Source: Moniliella sp. 'wahieum' | Taxonomy: Eukaryota > Basidiomycota > Moniliellomycetes > Moniliellales > Moniliellaceae | Assembly (NCBI GenBank): GCA_003971905.1 | Contig: RSEE01000060.1 | Coordinates: 345,464-409,463, forward strand | Direction: 5' to 3' | Length of the DNA stretch: 64,000 bases | Part shown: positions 33,525-44,049 of the stretch, piece by piece | How the letters are laid out: each line of letters begins with the position of its first letter | How positions within the stretch are numbered: the stretch's first letter is position 1 | Program-made: the position numbers and the translations under genes | Notes under the pieces: generated by a model | Database searches by the model: none | Seen by the model: the letters and a program-made list of their open reading frames with translations, nothing else | Told to the model about the DNA's origin: nothing

Positions 33525-34871
33525 CTACGGAGCCAGACAATTGACATGATAGCAAACAATAGGTTGAACGTTAATGGCCAAGCCCAGCCAGGAGCGGCGG
33601 CAGACCTCGGGAGAGAGGATGGCCTCGTTGGTGTGCTGAGAAGGCGAAGGGTGATGATGGCACTTTTTCCCTGCAGGCGCAGATGAGACGCTCGAAGTGG
33701 ATGTGCTTGCAGAAGTGTGCGAGGTATGATGGCTCTGAACAGGGCGCACCAAAGACGATGACTCCCTCGACGTTGAAGCCACGTGGACATTCTGGATAGA
33801 AGATGGTGTAGAAGTAGAGGCGAGGTTGAAGTTGAGGCAGATTGCTTCGACGGGGATGATGTGAGGGTCGACGAATGGGTGGTCGACGAATGGGTAGTCG
33901 ACGAATGGGTCGTCGACGAATGAGAGCTTGAACGTGAGTGCTCGAAGCGCGGGTGCGCGAAGTGCTCCTACTGGAGGATGATTTGGAAGCGGAGGATCCT
34001 CCCGATCCAGCACTGGACGCAACCACCGTATCGGGGACGACGGCGGGACGACTACCAGTGGTGAGACGGTACCCAGGGCAGGTACTTGGCGGAACCTGCG
34101 AATCGTACGACAAGAGCCCAAATTTATCGTCGCCAGGAAGTGGTGGGTTAGAGGGACAGCAACCGGCTTGTCCTAGACTAGGTTCCGACCCAAGAGCCCC
34201 ACTTTCGCCCCACCCGGCCCACTGCTCACACGAGACAAACTCATACGTTGCGTTCCAGGTACCGTAATCGTGCTTGTAATTGGGGAACCAGTTGTTGGGG
34301 ATATCTTTGCTGCTGCTCCCAGGCGGTGCGGGCCAGGCTAGGTCAAAGTGGATGAAAGATCCCCACGCATTGGGAGCAGAGATGTAGCGTTGCAGGGAGA
34401 CCCCGGAACCTTCCACGGACACTGGTCCGTCACCTTGACCACGATCGAAGGCGCCGACCCATTGTGGGGACCAAAGTTGTACCCCGTGCCCTGGGGAGGC
34501 GGCGGGTCGTTAACCGTAGAGACAAGAGTGATGCGGGCACAGCTCCCACAGAGGCTCCGAACGAGTTCTGTTCCAAGGGAAAGGGAGTTGAGCGCTGCTA
34601 TGGGGTAATGCGAAGAAGCGGCTGTGCAGCCACAGGAACCGAGAAAGTTAAGAGGATAGTCATAGTGGGTGAGAGTCTTTGGGATGTGGAGTTAGAGAAT
34701 GAGTTGAGCAAGAGAAAAGAACAGAGAACGTACCGCCCATCCCGAGGACGGAAATGACCAAGCCTGGTCTTTGGGTTCGGCCCCATAGATGGTAGAGTAC
34801 TTTGAGGAAGCAGAGACGACCAGTGCACTCGAAGTGCTCAACCAGAACAAGAAGGAGCGTAAACGAGCCAT
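33525..34871 (-). CDS. secreted expansin-like (double-psi beta-barrel) protein with a Ser-rich, probably GPI-anchored tail
   Basis: The start at 34871 gives a signal peptide (MARLRSFLFWLSTSSALVV-SAS) and then AEPKDQAWSFPSSGW. A GTACGT donor (about 34734) and an ACAG acceptor (about 34630) define an intron. Exon 2 carries a barwin/expansin-like core: ELVRSLCGSCARITLV, VIVKVTDQCP-type text, and FIHFDLAWPAPPG. It continues NWFPNYKHDYGTWNATYEFV and CEQWAGWGESG. The tail is Ser/Thr/His-rich, with HSSTT repeated three times (about 33860-33915). It ends in a hydrophobic stretch (FNLLFAIMSIVWL) consistent with GPI attachment. Proteins of this fold bind or loosen wall polysaccharides; activity here is not shown. 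Frame changes occur near 34440, 33925, 33800 and 33580; the exact stop is uncertain. An alternative is an unassigned wall protein sharing only the Cys pattern. Confidence 0.6.
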
Positions 34872-36287
34872 GCTCTAGAAGGGTCGAACGGCCAAAAGCT
34901 GGTGGGACGAAACTAAGAAAGGATGCCCAACTACAGTCATGATAGGTGATAGAGGAAAGCCACTGCAGGTACGGTTATGCGGTGCCAGCTGGATGGTACT
35001 TGTTCCAACTTACTATACATGGCCATGCCTGACAAGGCAATGGTTATTCTCAGGCCCTCAGTTCCCGCAACCTAGCCACAGAGACCATCAACTGATGTGA
35101 ACACTCGTCACCTGAGGCCTGCGGCCTGATGAACGCGACGAGTGCTGAGCAGACCATCACATGTAACACCAACATAAGCCATCCCGACGCTGAGGTTCCA
35201 GCTTCCAACCTAGCGCCGGACGCTGGCCATGGCAGCAGCAGCAAGGGAGTGGTGGAGGGCTGTGACATGTCACATGTCATGTGCGAGCGAGACTGGTTGA
35301 GGTAGATTCGCATTTGGACCAAGGAAAGCCCAGACAATTTGTTGCAACTCAGCCCCAGCGCTTGCCTCAGTTATTGAAAAAAAAAAAAAAAAACGTTATA
35401 AGCGCCAAGCCTCTCGCCATCCCACACAGGAAGCACGGATATGAACGTTTCAATGGATGCGTTATGTTCCCTCTGTTCAGATTGCAGAATGTCATGTCTT
35501 CAAGCTTCAGATCGATCCGATTGCAGTGGCTCTGCTGCGCTCTCTGCACCAACCGACATGGGCTCAAACGGAGTACACCGAGTACTGACTGAGTCGCCGT
35601 CTGGACGCAGGTTAGTACTTGTGCCAGCAGCCCTTGGTCCTACAGAACGGCAAAGGCCATGGAATATCTGCCATCCCTCATTTACCCCCGCTCGCAATCG
35701 CTCTGAAAGGGGGAGTATACGGTGCCTGGCCCGCTTGACCAAGTAGCCCCTCCTCCTAGGGAGTAGCCACACGATCATCGATCCAGAAGGGCACAATAAG
35801 GGACTATGTGGTGACAACTACAGCCTACGGCGGCAACCACTTCGAGGCAAATTGGAGCCATACGATGAGAGATGGGAGCATTCCTCTTGAGCCTACAAAG
35901 GGAGACGGTTGGTGCAGTGGTTGGTGAGGACGATGAATCTTCAGCTGAAGCTTCAGCCTTCAGCTCAGCGCTGAGGCATGAAGCCTGAGAGAAGAGTAAT
36001 TGCAGAAATCAAAAAAATACAGCGAGTGTTGGGGCGGGGCCCTGGGACAACGGGGAACAGGGGAACACAGCACGGTGAGCCAGCCCATAGAAACTAGCTT
36101 CGGTACCCCCCCTGTGGCCAGATGAGGGGCATCCAAAATGGCCACTGGCAACGGGTTACCGAGCTCAGGGAATAGAGAGATGGTGTCCAGTTCAAACGAG
36201 GCGATGGCATGCCATGTCATGTAAAACTCCAAGCAAGCGGGTAAAAGGGGGAAAGGAAGTGCACCATTACCGCTTACCAGCTACCGG
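34872..36287. other. intergenic region
   Basis: No supported gene. Includes GTGACATGTCACATGTCATGTG (35263-35284), an A run of about 18 (35376-35393), and AGCTGAAGCTTCAGCCTTCAGCTCAGCGCTGAG-type words (35942-35974). Short open frames on both strands lack domains. Confidence 0.5.
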
Positions 36288-36789
36288 TTACCGTCGACGC
36301 AGTAAGCTGGCCATGAGGACTCCCCCGATGGCGGCAGCACCAGCCGTGATGGCCATACCAATGTATCCCTCTAACATAACGTCAGTATGTGACCACACAC
36401 AAAGCGATCCCGACATTACCCTTTGCGACATCTCGGTCAATCAAGGCCCCAAGGCTCTGCGCTTGTTGGTTATTAGGTTCGCGGGACAGTAGGAGCGAGT
36501 TGAACTTGCGCGCCTCGTCAAAGTTGCCTAGCTTGTAGTGCCCCAGGGCAAGGTAGTAAACGCATTCTCTCCGTCGGCTCTTTTCTTGGCGGTAAATGTC
36601 GGCAAAGAGACTGACTCCTTGGACCATATCTTGGCGCTGAGGCGACTTGACCAGGCCCCAGGCGTAGTTGAACGTAGTCTGCACCGACACGTGACCCTGC
36701 GAAGCTTCCTTCTCATATTGGTTGCGCAGAACGGCGAGCTCGGCGGGAGAGAGCGCCTCGGCGACGTCGGCGGCATACGGAAGCGACAT
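36288..36789 (-). CDS. FIS1: mitochondrial fission protein Fis1
   Basis: Tail-anchored outer-membrane adaptor for the dynamin-like fission machinery, also used on peroxisomes. Exon 1 (36789-36420) carries a TPR-like helical bundle: [52 protein letters not shown] and [21 protein letters not shown] 49-nt intron (36371-36419) joins DVAK to [17 protein letters not shown]. The C-terminus is a hydrophobic anchor followed by LLRRR, then the stop at 36288. The exons add to 453 nt, or 150 residues, matching the family's 150-155. This is the one recognised protein gene I could read from start to stop with no frame change. The sequence resembles basidiomycete Fis1 proteins. Confidence 0.95.
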
Positions 36790-39082
36790 GGGCGCAGGTG
36801 GAGGTGAAAAGAGGACCGAGCGGCGGGCGGTGGCAATGCGGGGATGCGGCGTGGCGGAGCAGCGCGCAGAGGCCTCCCGCCAAGAGCATCCCACACCGGA
36901 AGCAGATCGGGGCTAGATATGAAATTTCAGGGGTGCCTGCCGACATGACGTCAGCCTCGGGCTACCCGCCTTCTCCAGCAACAAAAGATAAGTCAAACTA
37001 TAGGCAGTGATTACAGAAGCCTGCATGGAAGACGCTTGTTCTTCCACCTCGCCGTTGCTGCTCTGCGTGCAGCATTACGCCTACGCCGAAACTTCCTTCC
37101 TGGATTGACCATCATCCACACTGTCACAGCCTCCTCCTCAACGAGGTCCCACGGAGAGAGTACGGAGATGCCACTGCAGCTCGTTCAATTGGCTTTGGCG
37201 GGAGAAACGCAGAATACAACAGGCAGCACAGGCGACGTGATTCTGTTTCACTGGACCGTCTGCGCTCTCAGCCTCTGCATCTCGCACGCGAAACGTTCAG
37301 CAGGACACTATACCCAACCAATGGCATCACGTGGGCCACACAAACTCAGAGTAGTGGCACGTTCCACACGACTAGGTACACCATGCCGCTCTGCGTTTCG
37401 AACGGCTTGAGGTGACTGCCGGGCACACGACGCATAAACGTATGTGGGTACCAGGAACTCATCCGCTCCCCCCCAGTTGGGACAGTACCAGTAACTCCGA
37501 ATAAAGTACTCTTCTTTAGTTGCTAACCCAGGTCCCAGGCGGGAGAAAGACGAAGGGCGTTGGCGCTGCGCTTCCAGTGTGCCAACCGACTTCTGCAACC
37601 TTATTCGTTGGTCGGATGGTTTCTGATCGTGATGCGTGCTAGCCAAGAGAGAGGTCGGAAAGCCGTCAGCCACCGAGCCGCACACCCAGATGTTGTAAAG
37701 AAGAAGCATACGGTGAAAAGGAGACGAGACACGTTGGACTCATGTTCAATGGCTGTGATAGAGCGCAGGAGAGGGCGGATGAAATGCTCGAAGTGGAGGT
37801 GGATGAAACGCTGCACTGTACGCAGGATCTTGCTTTCTTTATACAACCGCTTAGCCTGGCATCGTTCAACCCCATATTGTCTCCAGAGGCCTAGACCCTA
37901 TCGCCGTATAATTTACGGTCGGTGAGTCCGCACAGCTTGTGGACATGACAACTGAGGCGTTGTGGATGGTGGTACGGACTCTCCGTCTGTGCCGTCAAGG
38001 CGGCCGGCTCTCCGTCCAGACACCATTGCAAAAGCGGCCATCATGTTGGCAAAGGGAACCGATTCGTACCGTTGAGTAGTAGCTCGATTAGCAGTGGCGG
38101 TATAAGGCACAGTCAGACTCTTTACTATGTGGGCAATCCTCAGCTGCGGTTGATAACGGAACGCATTAGGCCCCAACGGCCCCAAGAGCCCCGCCAGCCC
38201 TGTATATCCTTCAACTCGTTGACTTGGTAATGCACAACGATCGATCTATCAATATATCGTCAACCAACAGGACATCATCCAGCGTGACGCACACTCTTCT
38301 CTCTGCCCAACATGATCTAAGGTAGGTCGGGCGTACCTCCGGCGCCTTTTCTTTCTGCCGGTGGGCGACACTTCCAAACCAAGTAAGGGGTGGCGCTGGG
38401 GCTAGAGTACAAGTAGCGTAGCCCGTAGCCCGTAGCCCGCAGCCCGCAGCCCGCAGCCGCGCAGCGTTGTCGTATCTTTTGTTTGCGCATAGCAACGCGA
38501 CGTTTTCCGGTCCAAGTCTCAAGCAGGTGTCTGACCCAGATACATGACTGGCGTTTGCTGTCATGACCTCGACCTTGGAAGGCAGGAGGTGCAGAGCTGA
38601 TATCTTGGATGCATAAACCACCACCATGGTAGAAAATAGGGAAAGGGGGAAAGGAAGGGTAAGAGGGGGGGGAGGGGAGAGGGGGCAAGGGGGAGAAGTA
38701 TGAATGAGGATCTAGAGCCCGAAGGATACATGGGATACATGGTATCCTGCGGGGGTCCGGGGATGAAGTGAAAGCATAACCAAACAGGTGCGCAACTGAA
38801 TCAGGCGAATAGAAACCGGACGTTGCGGGTGCGAGGGGGGGAGGAGAGGGAACACTCGAGCTGAAGCTGTTGAAGTTGGCGAAGGTGGGGAAGTTCGGAA
38901 GGAATAAGGAGAGGAGGGGAGGGGAGGGGGGGGAGACGGGCAAGTGGCAAGGTGGGCGCAGCGTCAAAAAAACAAGGAACTGATCATGAATAGCATAGCA
39001 ACGAGGTGTTCAAACGCCACAAAAAAAAGAACACGAACAAAACAAAACCAAAACCAAAACCAAAAACATGGACATCTGAGCA
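36790..39082. other. 2.3 kb intergenic region
   Basis: No gene I can support. It has short open frames on both strands (for example near 37310-37850) with no domain. 38405-38462 is a GTAGCCC/GCAGCCC array. 38630-38960 is G/A-rich with short G runs, probably the 3' flank of the cyclin gene. An AAAACC/AAAC run lies at 39015-39066. Confidence 0.5.
38405..38462. repeat. GTAGCCC/GCAGCCC heptanucleotide array
   Basis: About six tandem units switching from GTAGCCC to GCAGCCC, followed by AGCCGCGCAGCG. Confidence 0.8.
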
Positions 39083-40657
39083 TCATACGTCGTGCGTGTC
39101 CACCACGATCTGCGGGCCAGCACGCATGGTGGCGAAGGCGGTGGATTGGGTGGGGCGGTGCGAAGCCTTAGTGGGTGACGGAGCCATGACCCTGTCCATC
39201 ACCATATCACCGTCGTCGAGCGTGCAGTCGATCAAGGGGGAGAGGACGGTACAAGGTGTATAGGGTCCTAGGTCATCTTCGTCTGTACCGACCGTACCCG
39301 CCGTTTGGGGCGTAGGCCAACGTCCCAGGAGAGGGGAGATGGGTGTGTCGGATTCCATGCGGCGACCGCGGGCGGGCGGGGTGGCGGCCAAAGTAGGAGG
39401 CGAGTGCAGGGCTGCGTTCAACAAGGCCAACGAAGTATGGTAATGCACTTTGCGGAACGCGTTTTGCACCGCAACATGGGCCGCAGGGAACAGCTGGCTT
39501 ACCAAACTCGACACATCGTCGTTCCGCAACGCATGGTGCAGGATCAGCACCGCTTCACATGCCGACGGCTCTAGCTCATCGTCCGCCCGACTCATCGCGG
39601 ACGATACAGGCCCAGAGGGGGACAACAGCACATTCGCCAACCAAGTGCAGCCGTCGTGACCGAACTCGGGGGAAACGGCACGAGCTCCCGCTGATACAAG
39701 CTTACATACAATACCAGTCGGGCCACCGTGACCACCCCAGCCGGGTTGGGATCATTCAGCAACATGGGTTCGGTAGCGAGATAGATGCGCAACCAAGCCT
39801 CGTGCGACGGACGTCCCAGGACGTAGCGCAAGGTGGAAAGAATGTGCGCCTCCATTTGGTAAAACGCAGACTGTTCCAGCGAATTGCAACACATGACCAC
39901 TAGCTCGGCGGGGGTAGGAATCGAATCCTTATCGTCCTCGTACTTGGCTGCAATCCACATTGCTGCCGTGCCGGCCAGCTGGTAGTGCCGCTTCAGTACC
40001 ACCCGTTTGCTTAGGTACCGGTCCAACACACCCACTGCCACATAGAGCGTCTCGGGACGAAACTCAAATGTGGCGTGCATCTCAATCATGAAATCCAGCA
40101 CGTAGGGCCGCAGCTGCCAGGTGACTTCGGGCTGGGAGTCCATCATGCCCAAAGCGGGACGGGTCGATTCCTGCAGGGCGACACGGGAAGAAATGAGATC
40201 AACATGTCAGTCCCTGCACCAATGCAAAGAGAGTTACAGGAGAGAAAGGGGGGGAATCGCACCTCCATCTTGAGCATGTGGGCCACAACCTCGCTCGGTA
40301 CTCGATGTCCAAGAAAGCATCTGCCTCGGACGAGTAGGATGCGTGCGTCTGTCGAACAGAAGGGTGATTATGGAGGACGGGGGACAACGACGAAGGCGAA
40401 AAGTGGGGGTGATGAAGGGAGGTGGGTACACGGGCCAAGGCGACCGACGGCGGGTGCGAGGGATGAGCGGGAACAAAGATGGGGGCGGATTGGTGTGCAT
40501 TATGGAATGCCTGGACAGAGACGCTGCGGCGCACTTGAGAGAGCAGGGCGGATTGACGCTGGGATGCGGCCTTGACGCTGCCGCGGCGAGTGGAGGCGGT
40601 GGTGCTGGAGATGGTGTGGGTGCGCGCCAGGCGGGAGTCGGTGCTGATGGCCATCAT
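39083..40657 (-). CDS. fungal G1/S cyclin (Cln-type)
   Basis: Regulatory partner of the main cell-cycle CDK at Start. The N-terminus (start at 40657, MMAISTDSRLARTHTISS) is Ser-rich and ends in SSEADAFLDIEYR and HMLKMEV. A 92-nt intron (40171-40262) is followed by the cyclin box: MDSQPEVTWQLRPYVLDFMI, ETLYVAVGVLDRYLSKR, YQLAGTAAMWIAAKYEDDKD, ELVVMCCNSLEQSAF and MEAHILSTLRYVLGRPS. The MDxQPE and MCCN-x-Q-MExH-LxTL pattern matches fungal G1 cyclins better than mitotic B-type cyclins. The second cyclin fold and a Pro/Ser/Thr tail follow to the stop at 39083; the tail may act in turnover, as in yeast Clns. Frame changes occur near 39640 and 40290. Confidence 0.85.
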
Positions 40658-41690
40658 GGTGAGTGGGGTGGTGAAGGAGTGTGTGAATAACGAACGTGGG
40701 GGGGCGGCAGCGCGCAGAGAGGGAGGTGGCCCTCTCAGCCAGTCAAGAGACACAGGAGAAACGGAGAAGGGGGAATGGTGGTGGTGGTGGTGGGGAGGAG
40801 GGGGAGGATGGGGAGGATGGGTAAAGGAGGGAAGGACGCACAAGAGATCCAAAGGCGAGTAGGCTGGCTGGCCTACACAGGCGAGGTGTGGGGGGCTGTG
40901 TCTGAGGGGAGGGCGGCACCAGAGGACAGGAGGCCGAGGCACAACCCTATCGGCCCCTCCTCGGCGCCTTGTGGAGGGGCGCAGCTGCCCCCGTGCAGCG
41001 GGGATGGAGAGTGGCGCTGTGCGGGGGTCCCCTGTGTCGAGCGAGCAAGGGCAGTGCAGGCAGTGGAGCAGTGTGGGCAGGGGGGGCATGGTGCAGGATG
41101 CATGAATGCGTGCCGCTTGTCCCGGCGCCTGCGGCCTCCGCCCCCGGCTGCGGCCGTAGCGCGCCTGGCGCCTGCACCCTCCGATCGCAGTGCCGATCTC
41201 CCGATTGCTCGCTCGGCGCTGCACCCACGCTGCACTCGACGTTGCACTTCAACTTGATGATAGGCGAGTGCATGGGCGATTGGATATGGACATCGTAACG
41301 CCCCGCCCCGCTTCCGTAACGCACTGCTGCGGACGCTCCGCAGCAGCCCACCCAGCCTCCCAGGATCCACACCATGCACCCTGCCCCATCCCCACCCCTC
41401 CATCGGCCATCCCCCGTCGGGCTTGCGGCGCCTCCCACGCAGACCAAGCGCTCGCATCCCAGCCACAGGAACGCTGGACTGAACGTACTGAACATTGAAC
41501 GTTCAAGTTGAACACGTTGAACGTAGCAACATTCAATGTTCAATGTCCAACCTCGCGCTTATCCTGCCCACACTGCCCTCGCACCAAACGTACTTTCCCT
41601 TGCGTTCTTCTGGCGCGCGTTCCGATCTCAGATCAGCCCCGGCCTTCCACCTCAGGACCCCACTCCCTCTCCTCCCCGCCACGCCCCACC
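40658..41690. other. divergent intergenic region, cyclin and TMEM97
   Basis: No gene. GGTGGTGGTGG and GGGGAGGA runs (40776-40815) fit the cyclin 5' leader, which on the transcribed strand is C-rich. GAACGTTCAA/TTCAATGTTCAA words cluster at 41478-41550, just before the TMEM97-like gene. Confidence 0.5.
41478..41550. repeat. GAACGTTCAA palindromic-word cluster
   Basis: Repeated TGAACGT, GAACATTGAACGTTCAAG, GTTGAACACGTTGAACG and ATTCAATGTTCAATG words, many of them self-complementary. The same word family appears at 46740-46785 and 48750-48800. Confidence 0.7.
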
Positions 41691-42328
41691 ATGGCCCGAC
41701 CACGTCGCTCCGGTCCAGGCCGATGGACCTGGTCTACGTGTGCTTCTTTGCGATGCACCTCGTGGCCACACTGCTGATCGACGGACAGGACGTGTACCGG
41801 CGCTGGTGCCGGCGGGCTGCGCCAGGTGCGGGAGGAGTATGTGGCCCAGTCGGGCGATCCCGTGCTGCCCCCGCGTTTACGCCGGCCTTTGCCTGGTTCA
41901 CCTCGCTCATCTGGATCGAGGCTGTTCCAAGTACCTGTATTTGTCCTCGGCATCCTTGCCCTCGTACGCGGTACGTCCTACCCCGGCTCCCCTGCATTGC
42001 ATTGCCGAGCACCACTAAGTACTGATCCCCTCCCCTCACGGACAGACGACAAGCGCATCTACCCGCTTCTCATTGCGTATGGCACAGAAGGGTGCGTATC
42101 CACCCTGCAGTGCGTGTGGATGGTCCTGTTTGGTCCGGACGAAGCAGCCTCTCCGTCCAGCAGATCGCCATGCTCCTCTCGTCCTACCTGCCCTTCTGCC
42201 TCCTCCCAGGCTGGCTGGCGATTGACTTGGGCCTGCGCACCAGCCGCCTGCTGGCGGCTAGCTACCCCACGCAAAGGGTAGACAAAGCTTCGGGCGCCGC
42301 GCCCCAGCTGAAGGAAAAGTCCTCCTAA
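41691..42328 (+). CDS. TMEM97/sigma-2 receptor-like EXPERA-domain membrane protein
   Basis: Small ER or endolysosomal four-helix membrane protein. Members of this fold bind or isomerise sterols or traffic them; the exact activity here is inferred. Visible segments are LVYVCFFAMHLVATLLIDGQ (TM1), FAWFTSLIWIEA, FQVPVFVLGILALVR (TM2), KRIYPLLIAYGTEGCVSTLQ with CVWMVLF (TM3), and IAMLLSSYLPFCLLPGWLAI (TM4). The C-terminus ends in a basic LKEKSS tail (stop at 42328), reminiscent of ER-retention lysine tails. An intron fits at 41971-42045 (GTACGT donor, GACAG acceptor, joining LVR to DDKRIYP). The start at 41691 is tentative; a second Met is at 41723. Frame changes occur near 41715, 41810, 41925 and 42145. 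About 195 residues after splicing, matching the family. Confidence 0.8.
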
Positions 42329-42713
42329 GTCCGCCTTGGCATTGCATCTTCCCCGTCCAACTGGGACGTGGGCGGCCAAGCTCGCACGCTGCAGCCGAGG
42401 AAGGATCGATGGAGGGCCAAGCCGGGCGGGGCAGGGGGGTACCCGGTTGGGGGCGAGAGTTGGAGTGCCAGTCGTGCAAGCAATGATAACTCAGTACGGA
42501 GTACGGGAGCGAGCTGGCCCACCTAACCTAGGTGGCAGCTTGGCAGTTCGAGGCCCAGGCCCAGACCCAGGCCCAGGCAACCTAGTTAACCTAGTTGCCA
42601 CTGTCTTACCATCCGAGTGATTTGCCCCGGCCGATCCATCTCGACCTGGGAACGACGATAGAGAACAGGCACGGCTTCCGCTGCGCTGGCCGACGATTGC
42701 ATCGAGTCGGAGC

Positions 42714-42715
<2 letters not shown>

Positions 42716-42762
<47 letters not shown>

Positions 42763-42813
42763 GGGGGGGGGGGGGGGGTGGGGGGGGGGGGTGGTGGGGG
42801 GGGGGGGGGGGGG
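42716..42813. repeat. 98-nt poly-G tract
   Basis: All G except four T at 42762, 42779, 42792 and 42795. The first run is 46 uninterrupted G. The exact length is unreliable in any assembly. Confidence 0.85.
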
Positions 42814-43317
42814 CAGGGCGGAAGGAGGGAGGCAAGCGGTGCGGTCCCGGCTTGCTTGGTAGATCCGAGTTGAGGCACTCGACGAGCGGATGGAACCCCT
42901 GGGGCGAAACGGATATCTTCCTGGCACCCTGAGGGCCGAACAAAGCTGTGCCTCGCTTTTCCTTTTCTGTACCTATGCGCCAGCGCCCGACTTGAGGTGG
43001 ACTCGCTCTCCGCTCCTCGCAGCTCTCATCTCTGCGCGCCAACACTCAACACTTGACGTTTAAGGTTTAACGCTCAGATGTGACTGTGACTCCAGTACAA
43101 AACGGGAGGAAGGTAGAAGACTATGAAAGTACATCGATACAAGGCAACACGGCTGGGCAGCAAGCCAGCCAACAATCAAACAAAATGTCAAAAGGCGACT
43201 CGGGCCCCGTCTGCCCACGTCCATCGTGCGGTGCGAGAAACATGCACACGCTCTCAGTCCAAGTCGGCTCGTCCGGACAGGGGGAGAGGCAGTTTGGGCG
43301 AGGTGGCGGGAGAGGGG

Positions 43318-43378
43318 GAGGGAGTGCGGGTGCGAGTGCGAGTGCGAGTGCGAGTGCGAATGCGAGTGCGAGTGCGGT
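43318..43378. repeat. (GTGCGA)n hexanucleotide microsatellite
   Basis: About ten GTGCGA units with one GTGCGAAT variant, followed at 43400-43425 by CATGAGCATGAGCACGAGC words. Confidence 0.8.
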
Positions 43379-44049
43379 GGAAGGGCATGTGGGTGTACTT
43401 GTGCATGAGCATGAGCACGAGCATGGGGAGGGGAGGGGGCTGGAGCGGAACAGAAGGGTGAGCAACGCATGGGAAAGGGTGTGTGGCAGCGTGGTGGGCA
43501 AGTGGGGCCGACGTGGCCCGGAAAGCGGGCGGGGACAACCGTCTTGTTCGTTGGTAGCAGCAGCGGGGAGCGGGAGGCCAAAGGCGCGCCTGTACTTGCG
43601 CCTGTACTGGCCCCGCACCAGCACCTGCGGCCAGACCCGACGTCGGCATGCTGGTACGGGGAGCAACTGGGCGAGCGAGGCTGAGGTGCCGTGCGCTCGA
43701 AAGAGAACTCCCACTGGTTGTGCCACGTGAGTGCGCAGGAGAAGGGGGCAAAAGGTGTGGGCTTGCGTTGGCGTCTGTCCCCCCGCCGCCGAGGGGAGGA
43801 GAAGGGTGCCTGTCGCGACAGCCGAAGCGGCCGTGTGCGACTTGACATTGGGACTGTGGCGCGACAAAGACACGGGTCCGGTCCAAGTAGGCAGCGAGGG
43901 GAGGGGCGAGGTGTCAGCGGTCGTTCCCGTGTGGGTGTGCGGAAACTAAAGGGTTCGAGGCAGAGGTCCACCCGGTAGCCACGGTCGAATTGGATGTAGA
44001 ACGCGTACGCGAGTCTGCCTTGGCTCTCGCGGTGTCGTGGGAGGGGGAA

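Larger units (their letters stand above)
42329..44049. other. intergenic region with G homopolymer and low-complexity DNA
   Basis: Holds the 98-nt G tract (42716-42813), an AGGCCCAGGCCCAGAC array near 42550-42580 and a (GTGCGA)n microsatellite (43318-43378). On the - strand 43060-43970 stays open in places and is Pro/Ser/His-rich; it may be a disordered extension of the Bit61-like gene, or nothing. I could not find a conserved motif in it. Confidence 0.45.

Noticed and set aside
37308-37875. Possible secreted protein on the - strand
   Set aside because: A hydrophobic stretch and an aromatic-rich segment occur in different frames with no convincing start or intron.
38317-38967. 216-codon - strand frame after the cyclin gene
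   Set aside because: Pro/Phe/Ser low complexity from the G/A-rich 3' flank and the GCAGCCC array.
39592-40152. Mitotic B-type cyclin
   Set aside because: The cyclin box lacks the usual B-type signature and matches the fungal G1 cyclin pattern (MDxQPE, MCCN, MExH).
43060-43971. 303-codon His/Ser/Pro-rich frame, possible metal-binding protein
   Set aside because: The His-Ser repeats come from the GTGCGA microsatellite, and no conserved residue pattern is visible. At best it is a disordered tail of the Bit61-like gene.
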